DNA from: an uncultured Caryophanales bacterium
GTDB taxonomy: Bacteria; Bacillota_I; Bacilli_A; Acholeplasmatales; Anaeroplasmataceae
Direction of reading: 5' to 3'
DNA length: 36,355 nt
Assembly (NCBI GenBank): GCA_946626345.1
Contig: CAMOUB010000006.1
Location: forward strand, 1 to 36,355
Shown here: one piece after another, positions 1 through 6,506 of the stretch
How positions within the stretch are numbered: the stretch's first letter is position 1
How the letters are laid out: each line of letters starts with the position of its first letter
Program-made: the position numbers and the translations under genes
The notes under the pieces: model-generated
What the model was told of the DNA's origin: nothing
The model's database searches: none
What the model saw: only the letters and a program-made list of their open reading frames with translations

Positions 1-50
1 TACAAGATGGGATTTGCACCCACTAGATTATGTGCACCGAACTAGCGCAC
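1..50 (-). mobile_element. Putative 5' end of a group II intron (partial, runs off the window)
   Basis: Read on the minus strand, the sequence from base 50 begins GTGCG, the consensus 5' start of bacterial group II introns. It continues into folded sequence: a TGGG/CCCA stem (bases 8-11 with 19-22) around a TGCAAAT loop, and paired CTAG blocks (23-26 with 42-45). It enters the restriction-methylase frame just after the GEYYTP motif, where homologues continue without a break, so the junction looks like exon/intron (after the first base of codon 351). Only 50 bases are visible, so the reverse transcriptase, domains II-VI and the 3' exon cannot be seen. The alternative is another insertion that happens to start with GTGCG. 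Confidence 0.45.
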
Positions 51-1101
51 CACCCGCCAAATATAAAGGAGTATAGTATTCTCCCATAGCATGTCTTACC
101 CAAAAAGGAAAAATATTTTCATATAGCTTAATAAATAGTAAATTCTCACCCTTTGTATCTATTGTTGTTACAATGGCAATTTTATCATAGAAATAATTAA
201 AATCTTCCTCACTAAATTCATTTAAATACCAAGAAAAAAAATCACCATCAATTAAATTTAAAATATTATGATTTCGATAAAATTGGTTATTCTCAATTTC
301 TTTAAAAAATGTTTTCAAAAAAGTTGGCTTAGATTGGTGGGATGAGGTCTTGTCTAAAATAATTTTATGTAACATAAGCTTAAGAACAATTGAATAATAT
401 GTTTGTATTGAAAATAAAGCTTTATATTGCTTTTCTATATTGTCAATTTCTACATCAAATAATTCTTGATAAAACTTAATAACCTGTGCTTGCTTTTCAG
501 TATCCAAACTATCATGAGCTTCAGATAAATTGAATAGTTTTTGCCATTCATCATAAAATAACTTTGTTCTTTCATTTGTTGAATTTATGGCTAATTCAAA
601 TATCCTTTTTATTATTTCCTTGTTTGAATCGACGCCTAAATATCCATTAATATTTAAGTCTGTAATAACCAATTTTTCTTTATTAGAAATTACTTCACAA
701 ATATATCTAAATTGTTCTTCATTAATTTCACCGGAAAGTTTTTCATTTAAAACAAAATCATTTTCTTCAGAGGAATATGCATAAATTTCCAACTGTTTTG
801 CATTAGTTAAAATACCCCATGCATATGTTCCTAGGTCTTCTAAATAATCTTTAAGCTGTTTTCTATTTTCATCACACAAATTTACGTCTGGTGCTTTATA
901 TTCAATAACAAAATTTTCATATCTTGAATCAATATAAGTATGGACTGACGTAGCAACTTCGTTTCTAAATAAAATATTAAAATTATATTTTTCCAATAAA
1001 TAATCTTTTATGTCATTATTTAAAGCTTGTCGAACATCTTCTTCTGAAACATGATCGTTTCTAGATATTCTCAATTTTAAATTTTTCAAATTATTAAGCA
1101 T
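28..1101 (-). CDS. Type IIG-like restriction-modification protein, N-terminal part, interrupted
   Basis: The first about 130 residues look like a PD-(D/E)xK nuclease domain: D58 is followed by an E67-Y-K69 core strand in 'FVIEYKAP', as in restriction nucleases. A helical linker (about 150-330) follows. Then comes 'VRHAMGEYYTP' (GEYYTP at 340-345), the sequence that opens the N6-adenine methylase domain of type IIG and related enzymes. The frame stops 12 codons later, before SAM motif I and the NPPY motif, which cannot be encoded here. From base 50 leftward the sequence resembles a group II intron, so the last residues are probably not native. The start ATG at 1101 has a GGGAAGGAA ribosome site. 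If the intron splices, the enzyme could be restored; otherwise this is a broken gene with the nuclease domain intact. The family assignment rests on motifs only. Confidence 0.7.
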   Translation of the reverse strand: MLNNLKNLKLRISRNDHVSEEDVRQALNNDIKDYLLEKYNFNILFRNEVATSVHTYIDSRYENFVIEYKAPDVNLCDENRKQLKDYLEDLGTYAWGILTNAKQLEIYAYSSEENDFVLNEKLSGEINEEQFRYICEVISNKEKLVITDLNINGYLGVDSNKEIIKRIFELAINSTNERTKLFYDEWQKLFNLSEAHDSLDTEKQAQVIKFYQELFDVEIDNIEKQYKALFSIQTYYSIVLKLMLHKIILDKTSSHQSKPTFLKTFFKEIENNQFYRNHNILNLIDGDFFSWYLNEFSEEDFNYFYDKIAIVTTIDTKGENLLFIKLYENIFPFWVRHAMGEYYTPLYLAGGALVRCT

Positions 1102-1103
1102 AT

Positions 1104-1184
1104 TTCAATGTTCCTTCCCTAAAATGTTAAGTATCAAATTGTATGAATTTTTTGATTTGATAAAATATGGGAAAGTACATTGAA
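1104..1184. repeat. 81-bp nested inverted repeat between the R-M gene and the recombinase
   Basis: The outer arms 1104-1119 and 1169-1184 are inverted copies matching at 14 of 16 positions. The inner arms TATCAAAT (1132-1139) and ATTTGATA (1155-1162) match perfectly. The left arm begins 2 bp upstream of the R-M start codon and covers its ribosome site, so the structure could act as an operator, a recombinase subsite or an RNA hairpin in the R-M leader. The inner pair spans 31 bp, close to the size of the two-dimer binding subsites in serine-resolvase res sites. Confidence 0.6.
1131..1145 (+). repeat. Left copy of a 15-16 bp repeat flanking the recombinase
   Basis: GTATCAAATTGTATG at this position recurs in opposite orientation, with one extra A, at 2087-2102. 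The two copies enclose about 940 bp that contain the whole serine recombinase gene. This could be a recombination-site pair or the remains of element termini. Confidence 0.5.
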
Positions 1185-1252
1185 TTATTGGCTAATATAT
1201 AGCATTTTTGAGAAAAAAATAGTATACTATATAAGAATTATTGAAGAATTTT

Positions 1253-1302
1253 AGAGGTATCAAAACGTATACATTTTTATATTGTTCGTTGATACCTCTT
1301 TT
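1253..1302 (+). repeat. Inverted repeat upstream of the serine recombinase
   Basis: AGAGGTATCAA (1253-1263) pairs perfectly with TTGATACCTCT (1289-1299), with ACG/CGT just inside and a short T tract after. It could be an intrinsic terminator, although the loop of about 25 bases is long and no plus-strand gene lies upstream. It may instead be a recombinase binding site, since the TATCAAA core also occurs inverted at 1132-1162. The rest of the 1102-1369 gap holds AT-rich sequence with no further gene visible. Confidence 0.5.
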
Positions 1303-1356
1303 AATTTGCCTTCATACTTGATAAATCTTAGATTTTATGGCTTTATATGTAGAAAT

Positions 1357-1361
1357 GGAGG
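1357..1361 (+). promoter_or_regulatory. Ribosome binding site that fixes the recombinase start at TTG 1370
   Basis: A perfect GGAGG lies 8 bases before TTG at 1370. The upstream in-frame ATGs at 1337 and 1355 have no comparable site, and the family sequence (IYAYIRVST) begins at the TTG. Confidence 0.75.
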
Positions 1362-1369
1362 TGAGTAAA

Positions 1370-1969
1370 TTGATTTATGCATATATACGTGTTTCAACTA
1401 AACAGCAAAAGATTGATAGGCAATATGAAGAAATAAAAGTTCTTAATATTGATGACAAACATATCTATGTAGATAAAGAATCGGGTAAGGATTTTGATAG
1501 GACTAACTATAAGAAACTTATTAAGAAATTAAAAAAAGATGACCTACTAATTGTTAAATCAATAGATCGTCTTGGTAGAAATTATCATATGATACTTGAG
1601 GAATGGGCTCATATAACTAAAACTATAGGTGCTGATATAAAGGTTTTAGATATGCCACTTCTAGATACTAGAATTGAAGGTAAGAACTTAGTTGGTAAGT
1701 TTATAAGTGATATTGTTCTTCAAGTATTATCGTTTGTTGCCGAAAACGAAAGAAATAATATTAGAGAACGTCAGATGGAAGGAATTAGAATTGCAAAAGA
1801 AAAAGGCGTTAAGTTTGGTAGACCAAAAGTAGTCACTCCACCTAACACCAATGAATTATTAGATAAATATATTAATCATGAAATAACAAATACTGAAGCC
1901 GCTGCTATTATAGGAGTATCTAGAGGCACATTTTTTAGATTAGTTAAAGAGAGAAAATGCAACACCTAG
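1370..1969 (+). CDS. Serine recombinase (resolvase/invertase family)
   Basis: This is a 199-residue site-specific recombinase that cuts and rejoins DNA through a covalent serine intermediate. The catalytic serine is S9 in 'YIRVSTKQQ'. The conserved arginine motif is 'SIDRLGRN', the long dimer helix carries 'ENERNNIRERQMEG', and a GRP hinge leads to a C-terminal helix-turn-helix (TNTEAAAIIGVSRGTFFRLV). All family elements and the normal length are present, so it looks intact. The chosen start is TTG 1370, with GGAGG 8 bases upstream. The frame can extend to ATG 1337, which would add 11 residues not expected for the family. Inverted repeats lie on both sides and four phased motifs lie at the 3' end, so its own sites are probably local. 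Whether it resolves, inverts or merely marks a decayed element cannot be decided from the sequence. Confidence 0.88.
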   Translation: MIYAYIRVSTKQQKIDRQYEEIKVLNIDDKHIYVDKESGKDFDRTNYKKLIKKLKKDDLLIVKSIDRLGRNYHMILEEWAHITKTIGADIKVLDMPLLDTRIEGKNLVGKFISDIVLQVLSFVAENERNNIRERQMEGIRIAKEKGVKFGRPKVVTPPNTNELLDKYINHEITNTEAAAIIGVSRGTFFRLVKERKCNT

Positions 1970-2064
1970 CGTTTTGAACGTTTAAAATTGCAACCACCCT
2001 TTAAACTTTGCTCTTTGAAAATTCAACCCCCTAGTAAAATTAGGCAATTATAATGCAACCCCCT
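1958..2064 (+). repeat. Four TGCAACCCCC-like motifs phased at 31-33 bp
   Basis: Copies start at 1958 (TGCAACACCT), 1989 (TGCAACCACCCT), 2022 (TTCAACCCCCT) and 2054 (TGCAACCCCCT), giving spacings of 31, 33 and 32 bp, about three helical turns. The first copy lies inside the last codons of the recombinase. Phased short repeats of this kind usually bind one protein on one DNA face, as in transposon ends or accessory recombination sites. No protein coding is seen between 1970 and 2198. Confidence 0.55.
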
Positions 2065-2086
2065 ATTATTTTTCAAAAGATAAAAA

Positions 2087-2102
2087 CATACAATTTTGAT
2101 AC
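2087..2102 (-). repeat. Right copy of the repeat flanking the recombinase
   Basis: Read on the minus strand this is GTATCAAAATTGTATG, matching 1131-1145 with one inserted A and lying in inverted orientation. It sits about 33 bp beyond the last phased TGCAACCCCC motif, continuing that spacing. Confidence 0.5.
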
Positions 2103-2119
2103 AAAACTAAGGATTTTAA

Positions 2120-2145
2120 GGGAGTTGTAGAGACTTGAACTCCGG
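2120..2145 (-). other. Possible tRNA or tmRNA 3'-end fragment
   Basis: On the minus strand this reads as a T-arm (GGAG-TTCAAGT-CTCT with the GTTCAAGTC loop signature) followed by CAACTCCC, which resembles an acceptor 3' strand. No matching 5' half, D-arm or anticodon arm precedes it; a terminator does. Such orphan 3' ends are typical of attachment sites left by integrases that target tRNA or ssrA. The call is tentative. Confidence 0.3.
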
Positions 2146-2154
2146 TTTTTGGCA

Positions 2155-2184
2155 CAAAAAAAGTGATACTTTTATCGTATCACT
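2155..2184 (-). terminator. Intrinsic terminator of tRNA-Leu
   Basis: On the minus strand, AGTGATAC and GTATCACT (2177-2184 with 2162-2169) form a perfect 8-bp stem followed by seven T residues. It lies 15 bases after the tRNA CCA end. Confidence 0.88.
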
Positions 2185-2198
2185 ATATTTTTAAATAT

Positions 2199-2286
2199 TG
2201 GTGCTCCAGGCGGGACTCGAACCCGCACGATATCACTACCAGTGGATTTTGAGTCCACCGCGTATACCAATTTCGCCACTAGAGCA
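2199..2286 (-). tRNA. tRNA-Leu (anticodon CAA)
   Basis: This is an 88-base class II tRNA with an encoded CCA end. The acceptor TGCTCTA pairs with TGGAGCA (one G-U). The D-arm includes GTGGCGAAATTGGTA. The anticodon stem GTGGA/TCCAC holds the loop CTCAAAA, giving anticodon CAA, which reads UUG. A long variable arm follows, and the T-arm is GCGGG-TTCGAGT-CCCGC. The long variable arm and the sequence around the anticodon match bacterial Leu tRNAs. It has its own promoter and terminator and appears to be a single-gene unit. Confidence 0.96.
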
Positions 2287-2291
2287 TATAT

Positions 2292-2313
2292 AAAGGGGAA
2301 ATTTTTCCCCTTT
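2292..2313 (-). terminator. Hairpin between the glycosyltransferase gene and tRNA-Leu
   Basis: AAAGGGGAAA pairs with TTTCCCCTTT around 2 bases. On the minus strand it is followed by a weak TTTATAT tail. It is the only terminator-like structure after the argS-flippase-glycosyltransferase transcript. A good tRNA promoter lies upstream of it, so it would also be the 5' leader hairpin of the tRNA transcript. Confidence 0.55.
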
Positions 2314-2323
2314 TGATAGATAA

Positions 2324-2352
2324 ATTATATCATTTTAAATATTTTAAAACAA
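2324..2352 (-). promoter_or_regulatory. Probable tRNA-Leu promoter
   Basis: The minus strand has TTGTTT (2347-2352), a 17-bp spacer and TATAAT (2324-2329). It touches the stop codon of the glycosyltransferase gene and points at the tRNA, with an expected start near 2317. Confidence 0.65.
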
Positions 2353-3570
2353 TTAATTTTTCTTCTTCTTTTTCTTACATTTTGAGTTGAAAATTTCAAT
2401 TGCTTCTTGGTAAACACCTAATATATTTTCTGCAAATTTTTCTTTTGAAAATTTAGTTGAAGATGGTTCAGTATTTTTAATTATTTCACTTAAATCATTA
2501 TCAAGACAATAATTCATTTTATTAACAAATTCTTCTTCATTATTGAAAACAAAACCATTAACTCCTTCTTCAATTACCCCTTCAATACATAAATCATTTT
2601 GTACTAAAACAGGTACGCCTGAAGCTAGGGCTTCAATATATGTTAGTCCTTGTGTTTCAGATTTAGATGCTGAAACAAATACATCAGATATATGATAATA
2701 ATATGGTATTTCTTCCCATGGAATTAATCCTGTAAAGACAACCTTATCACTAATATTTAATGCTTTAGCATGTTCTTTTAATTCTTCTAATACAGGCCCA
2801 CCACCAACAATTAATAATCTAGCTTTATCATTTTTAGATACAACTTTTTCAAATGATGAAATTAAAAAATCTAGATTTTTCTCTTTAGCAGTTCTTCCTA
2901 TATAAGAGAATATAAATTTATCTTTTAAGCCTAATTTTTCTTTTAATGCCTCAAGTTCTTCTTTAGGAGCATTAAAATCTGTAAATCTATGTAATTCAAT
3001 TCCTGTAGGAATTATTCTAAAATCTTTTCCTTTAATACCATAATCCTTTAAATCAGGTATGATTTTTTTAGTAGGTAAGATAGTTAATGTAGATGATTTA
3101 TAAGTAGGCTTTGTAAATAATATTTGCATAACCTTAACCCATAATGGATGTAAAAACTTATCTGACCTTGGGAATAATGTACATATATATTGAATCCATG
3201 CAGTATGCATTGTATATACTACAGGTATCTTTAATTTTTTTGCTGCCTTTCTTGCAATGGCAGACATATTAAATTCTGTATTTATATGAATTACATCTAA
3301 ATTATATTTTGCAATTTCTTTACAAAACTTTTTTCTAAATATATTATATTTATAATCTTTTGCTGCTTTAAATGGATAATGAATTCCTGGGAAATTAATA
3401 ATCTTTTTATTTTTTAATTCAGGATGATCTTTACAATTTTCATCATCTATAGCTGTAAATATATAACATTCATGGCCTAGAGATTCTAGACCTTCATATA
3501 ACATTTTAATTGAAGTAACTACACCACTTATTTGTGGGTAGAATTGATCTGTAAATAAACCAATTCTCAT
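2353..3570 (-). CDS. Family 4 glycosyltransferase, probable diacylglycerol glucosyltransferase
   Basis: This 405-residue GT-B enzyme transfers a sugar from a nucleotide donor, most likely to diacylglycerol at the inner face of the membrane. The N-terminal acceptor domain starts 'MRIGLFTDQFYPQISGVVTSI', typical of monoglucosyl-diacylglycerol synthases of Bacilli and Acholeplasma. The donor domain carries the GT4 EX7E pair at E305 and E313 in 'ETQGLTYIEA'. The tail is a run of lysines, suited to contact with acidic lipid. It is the last gene after argS and a membrane flippase-like gene, 16 bases behind the latter, which supports a role in membrane glycolipid synthesis. The ribosome site GGAGGGGG lies just before the ATG. 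The exact acceptor and sugar are inferred from family resemblance. Confidence 0.82.
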   Translation of the reverse strand: MRIGLFTDQFYPQISGVVTSIKMLYEGLESLGHECYIFTAIDDENCKDHPELKNKKIINFPGIHYPFKAAKDYKYNIFRKKFCKEIAKYNLDVIHINTEFNMSAIARKAAKKLKIPVVYTMHTAWIQYICTLFPRSDKFLHPLWVKVMQILFTKPTYKSSTLTILPTKKIIPDLKDYGIKGKDFRIIPTGIELHRFTDFNAPKEELEALKEKLGLKDKFIFSYIGRTAKEKNLDFLISSFEKVVSKNDKARLLIVGGGPVLEELKEHAKALNISDKVVFTGLIPWEEIPYYYHISDVFVSASKSETQGLTYIEALASGVPVLVQNDLCIEGVIEEGVNGFVFNNEEEFVNKMNYCLDNDLSEIIKNTEPSSTKFSKEKFAENILGVYQEAIEIFNSKCKKKKKKN

Positions 3571-3586
3571 AGTCCCCCTCCTACTT

Positions 3587-4744
3587 CTAATCGTTCTCTC
3601 CCGTATCCTTTATACTATCTTCTTTAGTATCAGATACATTCTCGCCTATTTCTAATATAATTTCTTTTTCTTTTAAAGTCAATTCATTTTTCTTTAAATC
3701 CTTAGACAATCCTCTATCAAATAAAATATAATCAACAAGACCATATCCTAAAACAAAATAATAAGTTAACAATCTCCAAATTAACATTCCAGATTGTGCT
3801 ACAGAATCAGGGTCTGATGCTCCACCACTTGTAATTAAATTTTTAAATAAAACTAAAAACGCAAACTCTACACCACCAGACGCACCTGGAAGTGGTACCC
3901 AAATTGTTGTTGTTAAACTAAATGATGTTAATGCAAAACAATAAAAGAATTCTTTAGATGTTATAGGATTACCTATAACATAAAAGCCTACAAATGGTAC
4001 ACAATAATAAATCATATTAGCAATAACTTTTGTTAGTAAGCATAATAACCATATTTTCATATCTTTTCTCATTTCTTTGAATGCTGTTTGCATATCATTT
4101 ACATATTGAGAAATAGATTCTGTTTTATCACCTACTAATTTCTTTATCGGCTTAATTTTACATATAGCACTTATAAGACCAATTAAAGCTTTACCAAATA
4201 CTTTAGAGCATCCTAAAAGTAACAATAAAATCATTATAAATAGATTAATTGAAAAACCAACAATGAATAGGATAATAAAATTATCAATATCAGATAATAA
4301 TCTATTAAAATATATTATTGCACATACGATAGATATTAAATTTAATGACACTTGATATGCTAAGAAATTTAATAATAATTGTGATGTTGAATCTGATAAT
4401 GATACATTTTTTTGTTTTAATGCATATGCTTGAAATGGTTGTCCTCCAGATGAAAATGGAGTAACTGCATTAAAGAAAAATTCTGAACCAGATATCAAAT
4501 ATAAATCCCAAAATTTTAAATTTGGATATTGTCTTTTAACTAAAATAATTAATGATAATTTGTACACAAAACAATATAAAAATATAATGCCAATACAAGC
4601 TAATAGCCATAATGGATTAAATCCACTAGAGAATACATTAATTATCTTTTTAATATCTCCAATTTGGAATAACAAAACAACTAATAAAATTAAAATAGCA
4701 AGTATCAAAATCAGATATTTAATTATCTTCTTTTTTGAATACAT
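3587..4744 (-). CDS. Flippase-like integral membrane protein (YbhN / LPG synthase TM family)
   Basis: This 385-residue protein is almost entirely hydrophobic, with about eight to nine membrane segments between residues 9 and 340 and a charged cytoplasmic C-terminus. It carries the family signatures 'PFSSGGQPFQAYALK' near the start and 'VPLPGASGGVEFAF' toward the end, as in the PF03706 family (lysylphosphatidylglycerol synthase membrane domain, UPF0104). It lacks the soluble aminoacyl-transferase domain of MprF, so aminoacyl-lipid synthesis is not predicted. It starts 1 base after the argS stop and is followed by the lipid glycosyltransferase, so moving or presenting a glycolipid precursor is a reasonable inference. 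The position beside argS is suggestive of Arg-lipid chemistry but is not evidence for it. Confidence 0.78.
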   Translation of the reverse strand: MYSKKKIIKYLILILAILILLVVLLFQIGDIKKIINVFSSGFNPLWLLACIGIIFLYCFVYKLSLIILVKRQYPNLKFWDLYLISGSEFFFNAVTPFSSGGQPFQAYALKQKNVSLSDSTSQLLLNFLAYQVSLNLISIVCAIIYFNRLLSDIDNFIILFIVGFSINLFIMILLLLLGCSKVFGKALIGLISAICKIKPIKKLVGDKTESISQYVNDMQTAFKEMRKDMKIWLLCLLTKVIANMIYYCVPFVGFYVIGNPITSKEFFYCFALTSFSLTTTIWVPLPGASGGVEFAFLVLFKNLITSGGASDPDSVAQSGMLIWRLLTYYFVLGYGLVDYILFDRGLSKDLKKNELTLKEKEIILEIGENVSDTKEDSIKDTGEND

Positions 4745-4745
4745 T

Positions 4746-6446
4746 CTACATTTCCTCTAAATATTTAATTCCTAATAATCTTAAGCCTTCATTTAAAACA
4801 ATTCTTACTGCCTTAGCTAAGCTAAAGTTAGTATTTCTAATTACTTCATCTTCTACATTAATCTTTTCTAATGAATAGAATTTATTGAATGATGCAGCTA
4901 AATTTAATAAATATTTAGCAATTACTGATGGTGCCATTTCGTTTGCTGCTCTTTCAATTGTAGATTTGAATTCAGAAATCATTTTTACTAATTCAAAATA
5001 ATGTGGCTTAGTAAATAATTTTTCATCAATATTATTATAATCAAATTCTTTATCTCTTAAAATTGAGGCAATTCTTACACCTGTATATTGTAAATAAGGT
5101 CCTGTTTGTCCTTCAAATTTAACAGCATCTTGAATATTAAATTCAATATCTAATCCTCTATAATTCTTTAAATCAGCAAATACAATTGCAGCTATACCTA
5201 CATTCTTCGCGATTTCATCTTTATTTTTAATATTTGGATTCTTTTCTTCAATTTGAGCTTTAGCTAAATTAATTGCTGTCATTAATACATCATATAATTT
5301 AACTACATTACCCTTTCTTGTAGATGCCTTTTTACCATTAGTCAAATAAAGACCAAAATTAACATGATATACTTCATCTGAGAAATCATATCCCATTTTA
5401 TCAATTAATCTCTTTAATTGTTGAAAATGTAATTTTTGTTCATTTCCTACAACGTATAATATCTTATTAAATTTATATTCCTTTTTACGATAAAATACTG
5501 CAGCTAAATCACGTGTAATATATAAAGATCCACCATCACTTCTTTTGATTAATGCAGGTGGCATATCATCACCTAAATTAACAATCTTAGCACCTTGATC
5601 TTCAACTAATAAGCCCTTTGATTCAAGCTCATCTACTACTGCATCCATCTTATCATTATAGAAAGCTTCACCGTTATATGAATCAAATGAAATATCTAAT
5701 AAATCATAAATTTGAGCAGATTCTTTTAAAGATTCTTCTCTAATCCAACTCCATAAATCTAGATATTCTTTATCCTTTAATTCCATCTTTCTAAATGCTT
5801 CTCTTGCTTCATCTTCAAGTTCTGGATTTTTTTCAGCTTCCTCATGGAATTTTACATATAAAGCTGTTAATTCATTAATAGGATCTGCCTTAATTTTAAC
5901 TAGGTTACCCCATTTTTTATAGGCAACAATCATTTTACCAAATTGAGTTCCCCAATCTCCTAAATAATTGATTGAGAATGTATTATATGAGCATTTTTGT
6001 AAAATTAATTTTAAAGAATTACCAATCATTGTACTTCTTAAATGACCAATTGAAAAACTCTTTGCAATATTAGGGCTTGAATAATCTAATGTTACATTTT
6101 GATTCTTTCCAATTTCACTTAAGCCATAATTAGAACCCTTATTTATAGCATCAATTAAAATTGCTTTAGATAATTTTTCCTTATCTACAAATAAATTAAT
6201 AAATGCACCTACAGATTTAATATCAGAAATAGGAAGATTAAATGATTTAATTGCTTCTAATGCTTCACTAACAATTTCAGGCATTGGCTTTCTTAATGCC
6301 TTTACAGCAGCAAACATAGGTACAGAAATATCTCCTAATTCAGCCTTTTTAGGTTCTTCAACTACAATTTGTAATGAAAAATCATATTTATCCTTATAAT
6401 AAGCCTCAAGCTTTGTTTTTATTTCTTGTTTTATTGTATCAATCAT
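4746..6446 (-). CDS. argS: Arginyl-tRNA synthetase
   Basis: This 566-residue class I synthetase charges tRNA-Arg. The N-terminal Add-1 domain (about 1-110) is followed by the HIGH-type motif 'FSIGHLRST' (SIGH at 132-135, the usual Bacilli variant). The KMSK-equivalent loop is 'KASTRKGN' (373-380), and the anticodon-binding DALR domain ends in 'LRLLGIKYLEEM'. Length is normal. The ATG has a GGAGG site. A strong hairpin-plus-T terminator ends only about 18 bases before the start, leaving no room for a separate promoter, so expression may depend on read-through from the upstream gene. No T-box sequence is seen. The flippase and glycosyltransferase genes follow in the same transcript. Confidence 0.97.
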   Translation of the reverse strand: MIDTIKQEIKTKLEAYYKDKYDFSLQIVVEEPKKAELGDISVPMFAAVKALRKPMPEIVSEALEAIKSFNLPISDIKSVGAFINLFVDKEKLSKAILIDAINKGSNYGLSEIGKNQNVTLDYSSPNIAKSFSIGHLRSTMIGNSLKLILQKCSYNTFSINYLGDWGTQFGKMIVAYKKWGNLVKIKADPINELTALYVKFHEEAEKNPELEDEAREAFRKMELKDKEYLDLWSWIREESLKESAQIYDLLDISFDSYNGEAFYNDKMDAVVDELESKGLLVEDQGAKIVNLGDDMPPALIKRSDGGSLYITRDLAAVFYRKKEYKFNKILYVVGNEQKLHFQQLKRLIDKMGYDFSDEVYHVNFGLYLTNGKKASTRKGNVVKLYDVLMTAINLAKAQIEEKNPNIKNKDEIAKNVGIAAIVFADLKNYRGLDIEFNIQDAVKFEGQTGPYLQYTGVRIASILRDKEFDYNNIDEKLFTKPHYFELVKMISEFKSTIERAANEMAPSVIAKYLLNLAASFNKFYSLEKINVEDEVIRNTNFSLAKAVRIVLNEGLRLLGIKYLEEM

Positions 6447-6464
6447 AAATCCTCCAAATTAAGA

Positions 6465-6490
6465 TAAAAACTGAGACAGACGTCTCAGTT
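6465..6490 (-). terminator. Intrinsic terminator or attenuator directly before argS
   Basis: On the minus strand AACTGAGAC and GTCTCAGTT form a perfect 9-bp stem with a 4-base loop and a run of five T residues. It follows the stop of the upstream gene by 16 bases, and the argS ATG is about 18 bases further on. Confidence 0.85.
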
Positions 6491-6506
6491 AATAACAAAT
6501 TATTGA

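Noticed and set aside
1337-1372. ATG at 1337 or 1355 as the recombinase start
   Set aside because: The only good ribosome site (GGAGG) lies after 1355 and correctly before TTG 1370, where family homology also begins.
1958-2064. CRISPR array suggested by motifs about 32 bp apart
   Set aside because: The repeated part is only about 10-12 bp, imperfect, and one copy lies inside the recombinase gene. There are no full-length identical repeats, leader or cas genes.
3587-6446. MprF-like aminoacyl-lipid synthesis from argS plus the flippase-like gene
   Set aside because: The membrane protein lacks the soluble aminoacyl-transferase domain, so adjacency alone does not support Arg-lipid synthesis.
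6447-6506. T-box riboswitch upstream of argS
   Set aside because: The leader is too short and lacks the T-box sequence and specifier loop; only a simple hairpin with T run is present.
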